From Datnioides undecimradiatus (taxonomy: Eukaryota > Chordata > Actinopteri > Lobotiformes > Datnioididae): 64,000 nt of DNA. The stretch is taken from NCBI GenBank assembly GCA_008933995.1, contig WARS01000013.1, positions 2,472,721 through 2,536,720 of the forward strand, written 5' to 3'. How positions within the stretch are numbered: position 1 is the stretch's first letter; each line of letters begins with the position of its first letter. The notes under the pieces were generated by a model. The model saw only the letters and a program-made list of their open reading frames with translations. It was not told the DNA's origin and ran no database searches. Shown here piece by piece: positions 39,324 to 52,900 of this stretch. Made by a program: the position numbers and the translations under genes.

Positions 39324-40179
39324 TACTCTCGTACTCATGTGACAGCTCAGGGCTAAGAAGCTATCAACTAATCATCAGAAACACAGAGGAGCTCTAACCA
39401 GTTCACCTTTTAATCAGTCGGGTCTACAGTGTGATCTGGTTGTTTAGATGAATACATGAAATAATTCTAATCATAAACAGAAGTTGTGATGTTGAATACT
39501 GAGTTGTGTTAAAGTGTCGGTGAGTGGAGTAAGCCAGGAACGACTGGCTGGGTGCGTGGTTTACCTGGTGACAGTGACTCCTGAGGGCAAAAACAATCAG
39601 TTCTGGTCCATTTTCAATCTCTTATCAGCTCCACTCGTCAGGCTGAAAGATGGACTGTGACCTCAGATCATAGGGATTATGTAACACAGTTACAGCCGAC
39701 CCTTCATGTACCATTACTGCTGCTCCTCCAAAACAAGGACTCTTGTCTAATGCCACACTCATTGTGCTCTGATTAACCGTGCAGGCTCACTGTGTGTTTG
39801 TACTTTGTGAGGGGGATACGGTGAAACATGTTTTCTACTGAAACAGCAAAAACTGTGACTCTTATTAATCACAACCTGGTCAAATGAATAAGCGCTTTAT
39901 TAAAAAGTGAGGCGCTCATTACTCTTCACTAACCTCACCTGAAAGGCAATAACTCAACTATCAGAGGCTTTTCACAACCCAGCAGCAAGACGGCCGTGAT
40001 TAATGCATCAAAACTAATCTGTAAAACATCATTAAATATGTATTAACCTTTCATAAAGTTATTATTAATGTAGAAACCTTTATGAACCGTGACTTTTTTA
40101 GGTTCTTCCTCATATCTACGACACGAAAACCGAAAGTTTCAGAGAGATTTTATTAGAAATTTGTCAGAGCCGATGTGCT

Positions 40180-40720
40180 TGCTTGCGTAATTGCCGTACC
40201 TTGTGAGAGCCCTTTATTCTGGGCTACGATTGGCCAGACGAGTGGTCAGAAATCCACATATAACGGTATCTTCCTCATTTCTTATTGGCTGGCTTTCACG
40301 TTAAGGTTTGTCAGAACAGACTATTAATAATTCCCGAAGCTGCCGATGATTTGCGTTAGTTTGAGATTATCCATTTATTTATTTATTTTTGGATGTGTGT
40401 GATGTTTTCAGGGCTGGCCGATCGTGAAGCCCTGCCTTCTGAGCTGAGATACAACCATCTGCCGGATTACAGGCTGTGCGCAGACACTGAGGCTTTTATT
40501 CTGTTTGAATGAGGAAAACGCCGTGTCCGCCTGTCTGAAAGCTGTCACATGGGGCCGAGAAGGAAAAAAAATCGCTTCCTGAAATGATCCCCGTCACCGG
40601 CAGCGTATTGTTGTTGTTTTTTGTTTGTTTTCTTCTCTCCCCCCCCCTCTCTCTCCTCTAACGTAACATCGCATCGCGTTTAATTCTCCGTCCGGATCTT
40701 TTGGCCGAGGGTCGGTGCCG
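40180..40720 (+). promoter_or_regulatory. Candidate ppm1j promoter and 5' UTR
   Basis: This is the sequence just upstream of the ppm1j start. Two inverted CCAAT boxes (ATTGG at 40229-40233 and 40284-40288) lie 55 bp apart, the usual arrangement for NF-Y driven promoters. CpG density rises from about 40430 to the start codon. A T/C-rich run at 40610-40660 precedes the start. No TATA box is convincing. The transcription start cannot be fixed from sequence alone. Confidence 0.4.
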
Positions 40721-40730
40721 ATGATGATCA
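40715..40730 (+). promoter_or_regulatory. Tandem ATGATG translation start of ppm1j
   Basis: The first ATG (40721) has C at -3, a weak initiation context. The second (40724) has A at -3 and matches the family start. Using one or the other changes the protein by one Met. Confidence 0.6.
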
Positions 40731-40983
40731 GCAAAGTTAAGAACGCGATGTCCACCCTGGTGGGAGGGATGATGCCGCACGGACACCACCACCACCACAA
40801 CCATCACTCAGGTGGCGGCCAGACCTGCGGACCGGACAGCCTGCCGCCGCGCTTCCCCTACGGCCGGCCGGATTTCTTGGACCTCACCCCGGAGCTCCTG
40901 CAGTACTCCACCGAGCACGCATCACGGCCGGTGCTCACGTTAAAGAGAGGCAGCAGGCTTCCCTGGCAGACTGGATACGCAGA
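40721..40983 (+). CDS. ppm1j: ppm1j exon 1 (residues 1-87 plus two bases of codon 88)
   Basis: This exon encodes the N-terminus up to LPWQTGYAE, a motif conserved at the end of exon 1 in the PPM1H/J group. It starts at a tandem ATGATG. The second ATG (40724) has A at -3 and begins MISKVKNAMSTLVGG, which aligns with the start of human PPM1H/PPM1J, so the true start may be 40724. A histidine cluster (H20, H22-26, H28-29) follows the putative amphipathic start helix. The donor is GA|GTGAGTG at 40984. Confidence 0.88.
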
Positions 40984-43900
40984 GTGAGTGGCTCAATGCG
41001 GACACTGATCCGAGAATAATCATTCACATCACCTCATGTTATGATTTTATTATTGTCCTGATGAGACGCGGGCCTGTGTTGCAGCAGCTGCGAGACGCTG
41101 CAGCAGCCAAGTGATGGCCACCATGGCCTTTCTTGCCGTTTTCCCGTCTTTTCCACGACACTGTCTGTCCCCTGAGCTGCTGCACATTATATCAGGAGCG
41201 CTGTGTCTGTGCAATTAGACAAAACGTCCCCGATCACGGCACACTGACATTTGTGTTCAGTGATCTCTGACCAAAAGCTCCTCCTGGACTCACTTTGAAG
41301 GCTAAAGCTCAAATTTCCAGGACTCACAAAAGTGAAAGCAGGAAATGTGCACCTACTCAAGCCTTTCTTGTGCGTTTCCTTATTGTGCATTCATGATATT
41401 TTTGATATTTAAAAACAATCACATCACCTCCGCCGAAACCTCAATGTCCTGTTCCTTCCCTGTGTCTGATTGGTTTGTCTTTTCATACACAAAGAGCCTT
41501 TAAGTCTGTGTTTAATACCTGAGGTTGTTCCATCTCCTTCCCTCATAAAAGGGCTGTTTGGCTTTTCAGACTAATGGCCATTCACTTTTTCTTTTTTTTT
41601 TTTTTACTGTGAGCCTGGGTGCAGAGCTCCTCGTGTCCTTGGTTTTGCTGCAGGGGCTTTTATACTCGAATACACCTGCAGTACTCACACAGGCAGAAAT
41701 AAAGCAGCACTGTTTCATTCACACCATTGGTCAGGATTTGCTGTTCTGGCGGTTCCCGCTGAGGAAAAACACTCTGAGACATTCCACTCTCCCAGAGGGA
41801 CGGCGGCTGGGAGTTATGAAGCAGTGAATAGCTCCAGTCCTCCAGTACAGTATGTGGGCTATACCACTGCTGCCTGTCCTCCTTGACCCAGTGTGGAAGC
41901 AAAAAAAAACCCAGCTGACTCATGCAGAGAGTCTCAAGGGGACTAGATCTGTGACGACACTCGTCACAGGGTACTGAGGTCAAATGAGGATGCTTCAATG
42001 TAAAAAACAGGGAGCGTGTGGGAACGTGCACCGTCACCAGAGCTGTCATCTGCATTATGCTGCAAATTACTCCGCTAGAAGTCACTAAAACTGTAATCAC
42101 AGCATTAGCGCCGCTGTTTACAACACAACCTAATCGGCTGATCTGCCCGTTTAACACAGAGTCTGAGGAGAAAATCCGCACCCATCAGTGTCAAAAGAGC
42201 AGACGACGCTCTTAAACCGACACAAACAGAAGTCTGGCGTTGTTGCCAAACTGTTGCTGTGATCGGGATATAAAAGTTGTACTCTGTGAGGAATGTTTGG
42301 CCGTGCGGATTTGGGATTGATTGAAGAAGTTATCTGTTGACTCACACAGCTATTATCAAAAGGTGCTGAAAGGCCCGTGACGTGTACTTCACTTCAGATC
42401 AATCTGGCTGAAACTCTAGCCTTCACAGAGCAACATTTATCTGTCAGGGCATCTATCAGCTCCTTCCCCTTTGGTCTGGCGCTGTTTTCTCCCCTCGTAC
42501 TGTTCTGAGTAGGGCCAGTGATTTCCAAACAGTGTTCAGAAGGTGGATGCTGTCCAGTTGGAGGCCGCCCTGCTGGCTCACATTCAACTTCTCCACTTTG
42601 ATTATGCTCAATTAGTGTCTGTCTGTCATTCTGGTGGTAATGAGTGTTCACGGTTGTCATTATTGCCGGGTTTGGGTACGCTTGCCATGCTCCTGATGTA
42701 CCAAGTCGTGCACAAGGTTATGGTAGGAGAAGGAGCGCGGGTGTAGCTTTAAAGGGGAGGGTGAACCTAAAACCGCCCTGCAGCGCCACGCAGGTTTTGG
42801 GATGCTGGAGATTATGAGTCTAATTGATGCCGTAACGCTGCTGTGCAACATCGTGTCAGCGTAAAACACATGAGTGCACTTATGGTGAGCCACTCAAAAG
42901 TGCTTCTGTCAAATGGATATTTAATATAATTTAATATGGAGGCGAGCTCCCAGGCCTCAGCGCTGAGATCATGAGAGATCAGTGAGTGTCGCTGTGTCTA
43001 GATTTAATTTGGAGATGTTCTCGTGGATGCATCCTCCTCTTTTAAACCAAGATAACACATAAAACAAGGTTAAATAATTCATACCAAAGTGCATATAATC
43101 TGCAGGGCCATATGTAACTGATTATTATTGTTTATGCTACAATATCTGTATGTGATATTATTAATAATGCATGAATAAATAGATGCTAGGCGAGCACAGA
43201 AGGACCAGACAAATCATTCAAAGCTCTCTGTGATCCTGCAGCAGCTGGACTTAGTTATTAACAGAAAGAGACGACGTTAGAAAGAAACAATGCAGTGCCT
43301 GATTGTGTGGATATGACGTCTCTGCAGATTCGCAGGAGTTGCTGATACACTGGATGTGCAGGAGCTCAGCTATAATCGATATTTTATTTTAACACTGACT
43401 GATGTTTACACGCATCAGTCCCTTTTTTGCCCGAGTTTCAGAAAATGTTCCTACTAAGCTGTTTGCACGGCTACAGAAGTAGAATATTCCACTAATATCC
43501 CCGTGAATATGCTGCCGGCGGCGGACTCGTTCGGCCGTGCAGACACAGCCTCCCTCTTCATTTGTTCATGTGGCTTATCTTTGTGCGTGCATCTCTTGCC
43601 CGGCCTTGCAAACGGTTGGTTTGTCGGTTTGGTTACAACACATGGAGGCCATGTGTCACAAACTGGGGTAAAAAAAATAAATAAATAAAGGTGCTGTACT
43701 CATGTCCAAAGAATGCCCCTAAAACCTCACTAATGTAGTCACATCCCAAATGTCTTCATCAGAAAATGATACCATGGGAATAAGGCCTAATTCAAAATAT
43801 GCTCTTTACATGAGCTGCGTCGAATCGAAATGAATATCGCCATGTGCAGGACAATGGTGCGTGTCAGCTGTATGGTACGGTAAACAATGTGCAATGGGGG

Positions 43901-46900
43901 AGGCGCTGCTGAACCTGTAGCTTCCTTCTGCTTTACAGAGCTTACAGTGACTGTAGCATACACTGTGTTACACAGCCTGAAACTGTGGGCCTCCCTTCAG
44001 CCAAAGCTTGAAACTGACCCCACCCACCACCCGCTCTTTAGTTTCTTCACTTAGTTTCTGTCAATTCCAGGGTGTCTATGGAATCATTGTTACGTTATCT
44101 TACAGACGCAGTCGCAGACACTCAACAGCGGGGCCACGGTAGCCTGACATCGCTGTTCGACGCAACCTACGACTCAAGCAAACGCGTTAAAAAAAGGTTT
44201 TAGACTGTGGCACTTGTTCCCCCAGACGCCTCCTCGACCGCATCACACACATTTAGGCTATTCTATGTCATCTCCCTTTGATAACCAATGGGATAGCTAA
44301 TTTGAAACTCAATAATGACCTCTAGTAACACACATCCGAGTGCCAGCAGTCACAACCATGTTACAGAGAGTTCAGATACGGGATTGAAACTGGTCAGCAA
44401 GTCACAATCTAAAAGGATCATGTCAGTGGTGCTGTCATTCGCTGGACTGCCCGCACCACTGGCCTGCGTCTGATTGAACCACAAAGCTGCAAATCACTGC
44501 AATGGCCTTTCCTGAGTTGCAATTGAATTTCAACATTCTTTTACGTTGTACTGCAACACCGGCCATGACAGGCATAAAAAGCATGACGCTGAAGAGTCCT
44601 GCTGCCTCAAGTAAGATTCACGGGAACTCTCAGCTTCCTCTTTTGAACTTCCTTGCATAGCGCGTTGTACAGTAGGAGGGTTCAAGCAGAAGAACGTTGC
44701 TTTACCAAACATGACCAGTACAGTTTTCTCAGTCACAAGTTGTCAGAACCGCAGATACCGAAACGCAGATACGTGAAAGAGTTATGTGACATTTTAGGAA
44801 GGCGAGAGCTCCTGGTTTAGAATCACATCCTCCCACGCAGATGACATTACGTACAATTATAGCTGATTGGGCGCATGTGACTGCTTTCAAAACACAGAAG
44901 AATTGCTGATTCTCGACTGTGGAGGTGGTGAAAGATTATAACACTGCAAACGTGTGCAGAGAAGGCATTTTACTTTCAGATTCAACCAAGTCTAACGTGT
45001 TGGAGATGTCTCAGTTACTCTTTCTTATAAAGCGACATCAGGAATTTCTCATTTTACAAGAATCGCAAGGAGGCCGAACAAGCTGATCGCTCCACCGCTG
45101 TGACGTTTCGCTCAATATTAGTAACTTTGTTAATATAAGGCATGTTTATTTAAATGATCCCAGAGATAAAACATCATAACAGGTATTATGGTGGCCATTT
45201 ACAGCTAGTCTGACATACTCCAGGCCTGCCATGGGTGATGTAACAGATGCGTAACAGCAGATATAAAACATACTCTGCATTTGGCGCCAACCTTTGCCTT
45301 TGGCACAATGTTTGGATGGCAATCAGGCATCTTTGAATTCTTCCCCGCCATTAATCCTAATGCAGGGAGCACAGTGCAGGACCCTGTGGTGCCTGTCCAC
45401 TGCTTTCAACTGATTAGAAAGTAAAAGGGCTTTTTATAATCCAGATTTAGGCAGCAGTTGCATTTTGTGCCTCATATTTGCTGCCCACTGATATCAGCGC
45501 TCGGGGCCAGCCAGAGACCATTTTCTGCAGTGATTGGAATCAGCTGAACTATTTGGAAAGTGATAAGTCAGAGGTCTTAATTTGATGAAATCTTTGCTCT
45601 GGATTTCTCTGGTGTCCTTTGCGTGGCTGCACATCTTCTCCTCTCTCCCTCTCGCTGAAAGTCTCCCTCTTTTTTGGAGACCCGCTCTTTTTCCCCTTCG
45701 TCTGACGATCCCAGCAGTAACCGATGAATTACTAATCCCTCCTTCTGCAGAAATTTCCGAGGGAATCTTAATGACAGCGCTTGAATTGCTGGAATTGCGC
45801 AATAGGTATTATGCTGTATTATCCAGCTAATGTGGCATTTATCTATAATTGAAGCTGAAAAATGTTACATAATGCGCCAGCATGAGGTCCAAACTGGGGC
45901 CTTTTAAAGTCTGCATTGTGTGGCAGCTTAAAGGACCATACCAATGGCTGTTTGTAGGTTCTGTTTTGAGTTTTATACATTTATATATATTTGCTGCTGT
46001 TTAAGGCAGCCAATAGTTTGCATTAACTCGGATAAAATGATAAAATCAATCCTTCAAACGTGCCTGATTTAACTGTGTCCCCATGCATTTCAGTGCCAAG
46101 CAGAGCACTTTTACCTGTTCTTTCCCCCAGCCTGCATTCAGACCCTGAACTGATGCAGAGACGCGGTTCACCAAGTTGCACCATGTTACAGTACAGTGCT
46201 TGCATTATGTGTGAAATAATATCCAAGTTACTGCAGAAGGTGTTATTGTTGCACCAGGGATTTGTTTTTGTCAGGTCACGCCTGTCAGTTTTCATTTCAG
46301 CATTGCACCACCTTTCTTGCAAACATGGCGAGCAACTTCCTCTCCCTGAAGAGGAATTCAGAGTATGACTTGACTAATTCAGAAATGTTCCCCGGGGAAC
46401 ATCCACACAGTCCACTCTTTTACTCTTAAATGTGTGTGTTAGCACTTGCAGATTTTCAGCCCACTTTCGTGCAGCTTCGCCTTTCTTTTTCAGCACTGCT
46501 CTGCGTTTTTCCCTCCAGTGAACAATGGTGCAGCACACTCAGGGATAGATGCTGCCAGAGTATCAAATAGTGCATTACTCTAAAGCCATTATCCTGCACG
46601 GGCATCAGCTCATAATAAAAACACTTAATCCCTCCTACAAGTTCCCTCCAGGACATGACTGCATCCTGCCCCACTTTCCTCCTCTCTGTTGACTCTCTTC
46701 ATCCCTCTGCCTTCTATTATGTTTTCATGAGGGCTGGGGGAATGAGAGCAAACACCATAAATCTCACCTGTCTTCCTCGCCCCTCTCTCCGTCAGGGTGA
46801 TCAATGCGGGGAAGAGCATGCTGAACGAGGACCAGGCCTCTTGTGAGAAGCTGTTTGTGAAGAAACCGAGCGGCAAACACCGCAACTCCACTATGGTGGA

Positions 46901-49900
46901 GGACAACGGGGTGAGTGAAGGGCAAACTCCCAAACAGAAGAACAGGAGTCAGTGAATGAGGGATGAAGTGCCCGGTCAAAGGCTCACAGCTCTAAAAGCC
47001 TAACATTGGTGTACTTCTGAAGTCGCGAGGGTGTTTGGCGGTAGATGTTGCTGAAGGGCAATTGGAATTGTTGTTACGGAGCTTAAAACCCAATGTAGAT
47101 TGATGCATAGTGCGCTGAAATTATTATTGTATCTGTGCATACGTTGGAGTTACCTGATACCCCATAGTGGTGTCTCCGTATCCTGTTTGGTATTGATGCC
47201 TTCACCTCGTTACTTGTAATTCCCCTCCAGTCCTCACGGGATCTCTAATGTTTCACTATGCATACGATGATTCAGATATCTCTGATAACTCCCTCACTGC
47301 CATAGTCCGAAGTGAAGTACTGCCACAATGTCCCAGGGATTAAACCACATACAAGACAAGATCATTTTACTAAGTTCTGCAACTTCAATCTGGCTTTTTG
47401 TCTTTACTCGTTTCTGAGCACGTTGCATATTTCAATATGAGCTTGGTGGAGACCCAAAACACAGTTAAAGACAGTGAATAATGGACTGACACCCACCAGG
47501 TGGCCACAGATACAAGTCAATGCTAATGCTGCTCCGTACGTGCAGAATGTGTAAATAGGCTGCTGATTGCTTTTCTTAACAGGTTTACCCTGTTGAACTG
47601 GTGTGTCATAAGAACCGTAGACCTGTTTTCTCAGTGACCATAAACATTCATTCTTCCAGTCAATATGCATGTTTTAGACCTATTGCGCCTGCACACACAC
47701 AAATACACACACACACGCTCGTTCTTCATGTGGTGTGAATGAATTACATCATCCCTATTGCACCCCTCCCCCACGTGAATCTAGCATCACAGGGGTAAGC
47801 CTGTGCATCTGTTAGTTAGTCAGTCAGGCCAACTCGGCTTGTAAACATGCCTGCAAACACAAAGGTGGCAACGCCTTTCCATCGCCCATTACATCACGGT
47901 GGATGAGCCAAAGCCCCGGGATGAGGAGATTTTACCTCGTGTAGATCCTGTGAGGGCAGATATCAGAGGACACGTGGTTCTCACTGCAGGTTCATATTCT
48001 GTCATCTTCATATGTTTATTAGTAACGACTGTTCTATACTGTTTTAGACTTACGCTCTTCGGTATAAAGCTCACAATGTTCTTTATCTTGCCAAAGTTCC
48101 TCAAATATTATAATCTAGATTTGCTGCAACTGCGGTTCAGTAAGTCCTGAAATGGAAGAAACATATTGACTTAGCATTACAAATGTCACCAGCTGCAGTC
48201 CCAGAGCCTGTAAACCCTCACAAATCTGTGCCTTCTGCTCAGAGTTGTAATCTCATGAGAGTTTTTTTTTTAAGCCAGAACCAGGATTTACTATTTATTT
48301 CATAAGTTTTTATGTTCCCATGCATTCATTCTAGGACGGTACAGGGATCCCCCTCCAATTCTGGGGCGTGTTTGATGGACACGCAGGTTCCGGAGCTGCC
48401 ATAATGGCCTCCAAGCTTCTTCACCACCTCATCAGAGACCGCTTAGGAGAAATCTGCCACCTGCTGGAGAACCCCACCAGTGCTCCTCCCATCTGCCTGG
48501 CCAAGAACGGCAGCCCCTACCAGGCGGAGACGAAGAAGGGAGCCGCGCAGGAACCAGAAGACCCAGATGCTATCAATGACTCCGCGGTGCGCTTTCACAT
48601 GGAGAAGGTCGTCAGCTTGGAGAGCCTGGTGGTGGGAGTCATAGAGACCGCCTTCACGCAGATGGTGAGCAGATGATAGCTGACAATCTGCGTGAGAGGA
48701 CAGGAGAAGTGTGCTTTGCATAGTTCATGCTGCACAAGGCATTTTTACACATTTCAAACAGCAACGTCGTAAGATTTTAACTCCAGTTGTTTCAGTTCCT
48801 TCAGTTTCATGGCCGTGCTGGTGGCTTCAGGGATGATCTGTTGGTCAGCTGGTCCACCACTTTGGTCCAGACTCTGATATTTCAGTATCTACTGGAGGAA
48901 TTAATTCCACTTTCTATAAAAAAACATTCATAGCCAACAGATATTACATCCTTATACCATTTCCTCAAAAACCACCAAAGGGTTGACATTTGTTGTTTTG
49001 TGTCAAGTATCTTGGCAGCTGCCTGTTGGTGTGCCGTCATATTTGGTGCGCACATCCATGCCCCGCTCTGGATGAACCGTAAAAATTTAGCCGATCAGTT
49101 GATTTTTCATTTCGAGACATCACCAAGTGGAAAATTCACACTGCGCAACGCGTGCAAAACCGACGACACTCGGCCTCAGCTGTACTTTGTGTTTTGCTGA
49201 TAAGTAGAAGGCGCTAGCATGCCAACACGCTAAACCAAGATGGTGATCATGTTCAACATTATACGCACAGAGCAACATCATGGTAGGTTGTTACTGTGAG
49301 CATGTTAGCTAAACCGCTGCTCTAAGCCACAGTCAGCGGTTATCTTTCAAATCTTGACCTCTTCCTGTCCCAAACGGAGAAGTTCAACTGATTGTGACAG
49401 CCTCGTGCGGACAGTCAGCTCAAAATGACTGCCGATAACCACTGGCAGTTTAGATGCCGCTGCTGATAAGCCACAGCCTGGGTGATGTATTCTTCAAAGC
49501 CTCCTTGTTCCTCTCCATTAGCCCTGCTGTTTTGTTGTTTTGAACATGAATATGTATGAAGAAAATAATGAGCTATTCTGGGCGCTGAGAGGAAAAATGG
49601 GCTCTTAAAGCGCTGAGGTTTTGCTGCATTTTGTTTTTTTGCTCTCTGTTTATTTCAGGATGACCTCATCGAGAAGGAAAAAACTTCATACGCCATCTCC
49701 GGTGGGTGTTGTGCCTTAGCTGCCATCCATTTGATGGGGAAACTCTACGTCGCCAATGCGGGGGATAGCAGGTGAGAGAGCTGAACACGCGATGTGCTGC
49801 ACGTCACATGAGACGTGGAATCTGCTGGATCTCGCCGGCGTGGACTGCGTGCCCCTTAATACTCATGGGACTGTCTTCTCAGACATAGTAGCCTCTGGTG

Positions 49901-52900
49901 CCCCCTAGGGTTCACTCTGTGTACTGCAGCATCATGCAGCTTTCCTCTGACTCATGAGAGCTGTTTGTGCGGTAAGATGTTCGGTCTGTGTGAACCTTCT
50001 CACTCCTGTCTCCCCTCCCTCCCTCTCTCCGCAGGGCCATAATCATACGAAACAACGAAGTTATTCCCATGACTAACGAATTCACACCTGAGTCAGAGAG
50101 ACAGCGGCTACAGTACCTGGTATTCTTCTATCTCATGTTTCACAATTCTTTCACCAACACAAGCATAGCTTAAGATTATTTTGCATTGCAGGCTGTAAAA
50201 TGGCTTTTACTAGTCGTGTGAGATTTTAAATGGTAAAGTTAGGTTGAGCACGATAAGTCAGCCTGAAGAAGAGAGAGGAAATCCTGCATCGCAGTGAAAC
50301 ACACTGACGTTCGCAGGTCGCCTGTTTTAGTAGCCGGTTGTAGTTCTGACTCACCGAGTGGGTGGATGATGCTTGCTGCTAAAACAGGGAGGCGTTTTGT
50401 GCAAATGGGTGTACGGCATCATGCGCCGCAGGTCCTCTGTAACAGCCTAAATTAAGCGCTTCACTTCTGAGGTTTGATGCGACCCGCTCCCATTTCTGTC
50501 TGTCACTCCAGGGCTTCCTGAGGCCAGAGCTCCTGGGTAACGAGTTCACTCACATTGAGTTCCCTCGTAGGATCCAGCACAGTGAGCTGGGCAAAAAGAT
50601 GCTCTACAGAGATCACAGCATGACTGGCTGGTAAGCCTTTTAATCACTTTTCTCACAGTTCATTACTTTTCAGGAACATTTAACACTTAGCTGTGGACTG
50701 TTTATGAGAAATTTTCCAAACAAGAGCTGCAACTGATTTTACTTGTAGTTATTATCAGAAAATAGTGAAAACCCAGCTGCCCAGAGCTCAAATTGCCTTT
50801 TTCCCCGACCAGAAAATTCAGATTTTATGGAGAAACAAAAGAGAAAAGCAGCACATCTTAACATCTGAGATGCTTGAATCACTCATTCTGGAGGATTTTG
50901 CCTAAAACAACTTAAATCGTGAATCGATTCTGAAAAGTGCTGCCTGAAAACCGGAACTGATTTGAATAACAGCATCTGACACCTGTTGGTTGTTTTATTT
51001 CAGGGCTTATAAGACAATCGTTGAAGATGATCTGAAATTCCCCCTGATATATGGAGAAGGCAAAAAGGTGAGAAACGACGTGAACAGTGAGACAACTGTG
51101 TCATGTGTCTGACAGATTTCCAGATTGTTCTGTCTGTCTTTGACTCTGCATAATCCCTCATTAGTGTATTTTTTCGCATACTGAAACAATAACCAGCATT
51201 ATGTATGTGTGTGTTTGCTTACCATACGTGTGCACCTGTGTGTTCAATACAGGCACGTGTCATGGCGACAATCGGGGTGACCCGTGGGCTGGGAGATCAC
51301 GACCTGAAGGTGTACAACTCCAACATTTACATCAAGCCCTTCCTCTCCTGTGTGCCCGAGGTGAGCGTGAGGCGTCAGCTCTGGTTGTCAGTGTTGCTTT
51401 AGCCAACGTGGCCTTCGGGATACATTTGAGCAGCTTTTGGAGCTCAGGCCTTCACTTGGTTGGCGGCGAGAGTGTTCTTGCATTGCTCGAAGCTGTGTCT
51501 CATCATATGCACACGTGCAGGCTCAGGCACGGTGCAAAGAAACAGTCGTTCCCAGCTGCACTGACCTTCTTCTTAGCTTTTATTTTACATAAGAGTAAAA
51601 ATGAGCCTTTCTTACTACACAGTCTTCATTTCCTCTTTAATCCTCCAGGGAAACCAACATACGATCATACACCAAGATCGAACAACAAAAATCAGTCGGT
51701 GCACGCTCAGAGGTTTGCATCCTCTTCATTAGGTCACTTATGAACAAGTGCAACTGCGCTTTTCATTCAGAATTCATTTATGAAAAACACAGACGCCTCT
51801 CAGTGCGCGCCCCCACAACTGACCCCTAATATTGAGACACATAATAATCCGGGACTCGTGGATATCTCAGTGCGTCTTTGTTTTGAAGATGAAGTTCCTG
51901 ACATTTGAGCAGGTTAGACCCTTTTTTTTTTCAGTATCTCGCCACACGTGCAGCACCTTTTTGTTGCTGGTGGAGGGGGTTAAAATACTCACTGAGGCTC
52001 TTGCTCGATTGTATCTCTCAGTTCCTGTTCGAGCCCTTCTCAGCCCGGCGTTACGGGAATTCCTATCAGGCCTCTGTTTTCTGAACTGCATCGCGCTCGC
52101 TGTAAGTGCTTCAGAAAACGTGAATGGACGCGAGCAGCTTTCCCGCTGTAAAGGGAGGTTGTGCCCCTCGCATGCCAGCATACATCTGCTAATCTGCCGG
52201 CGCTGAGCACACACACTCTTTATGCAGATTACTCTTTTAAATCACAAACAGCAGGATGAATGGAAAATGATCAACGGCGTGTCTTTTCCTCCGCAGGTGA
52301 AGGTTTATAACGTGGATGAAAACAAACACGGCCCAGACGACGTCTTGGTCATGGGCACAGATGGATTGTGGGACGTGACGACGGACCGGGAAGTGGCAGA
52401 TGCTGTGTCGGCCTACTTATCTTGCTGTGACCCCTCTGATCCCATGAGGTATGCGGCCTGCCAAATAATCCTTTACATTAGGATTTTGCTCTCGCTGCAT
52501 GTTCCGTCATCTCCCTACCGTCAAAGTAGCATCAGTGCTGTTGTGCTCAGTATGTCCAGTAGGTGGTGACAAACACTTAGGTCTCCTGCAAAATACAGCT
52601 GATGAACCTATACCAGGGCTGTGTGTACACAGTATGTGGATATTATATTGAAATCACAATTAGAAATGATTGAATATGCATCTTTTCATTGCATTACAGT
52701 AAAACTTAACATGTAAATATTCAATAAAGGCACCAATAGTCTGTCATATTATATAGTCACAATATCAATATTGAGATGGTTCAGTTTGTCCTTATTAGTC
52801 AGCATTAAACATATGCTCACCAGCCTCTTAATTAGGTATGGTCCTATCATATAATCTGTTCGACTACAACAACTCGGCCATTGAAATACGATGATGTTCA

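Noticed and set aside
41660-42181. 173-codon minus-strand frame in intron 1
   Set aside because: No recognisable domain, and it lies within a ppm1j intron; likely chance.
49000-49200. 66-codon + strand frame in ppm1j intron 3
   Set aside because: It lies entirely inside the antisense interspersed repeat.
49893-49912. CTCF-like CTGGTGCCCCCTAGGG in intron 4
   Set aside because: Three mismatches to the longer consensus; weaker than the site at 32.85 kb.
51201-51743. 180-codon + strand frame
   Set aside because: It overlaps ppm1j exon 8 in the wrong frame and runs into intron 8; it is a shadow.
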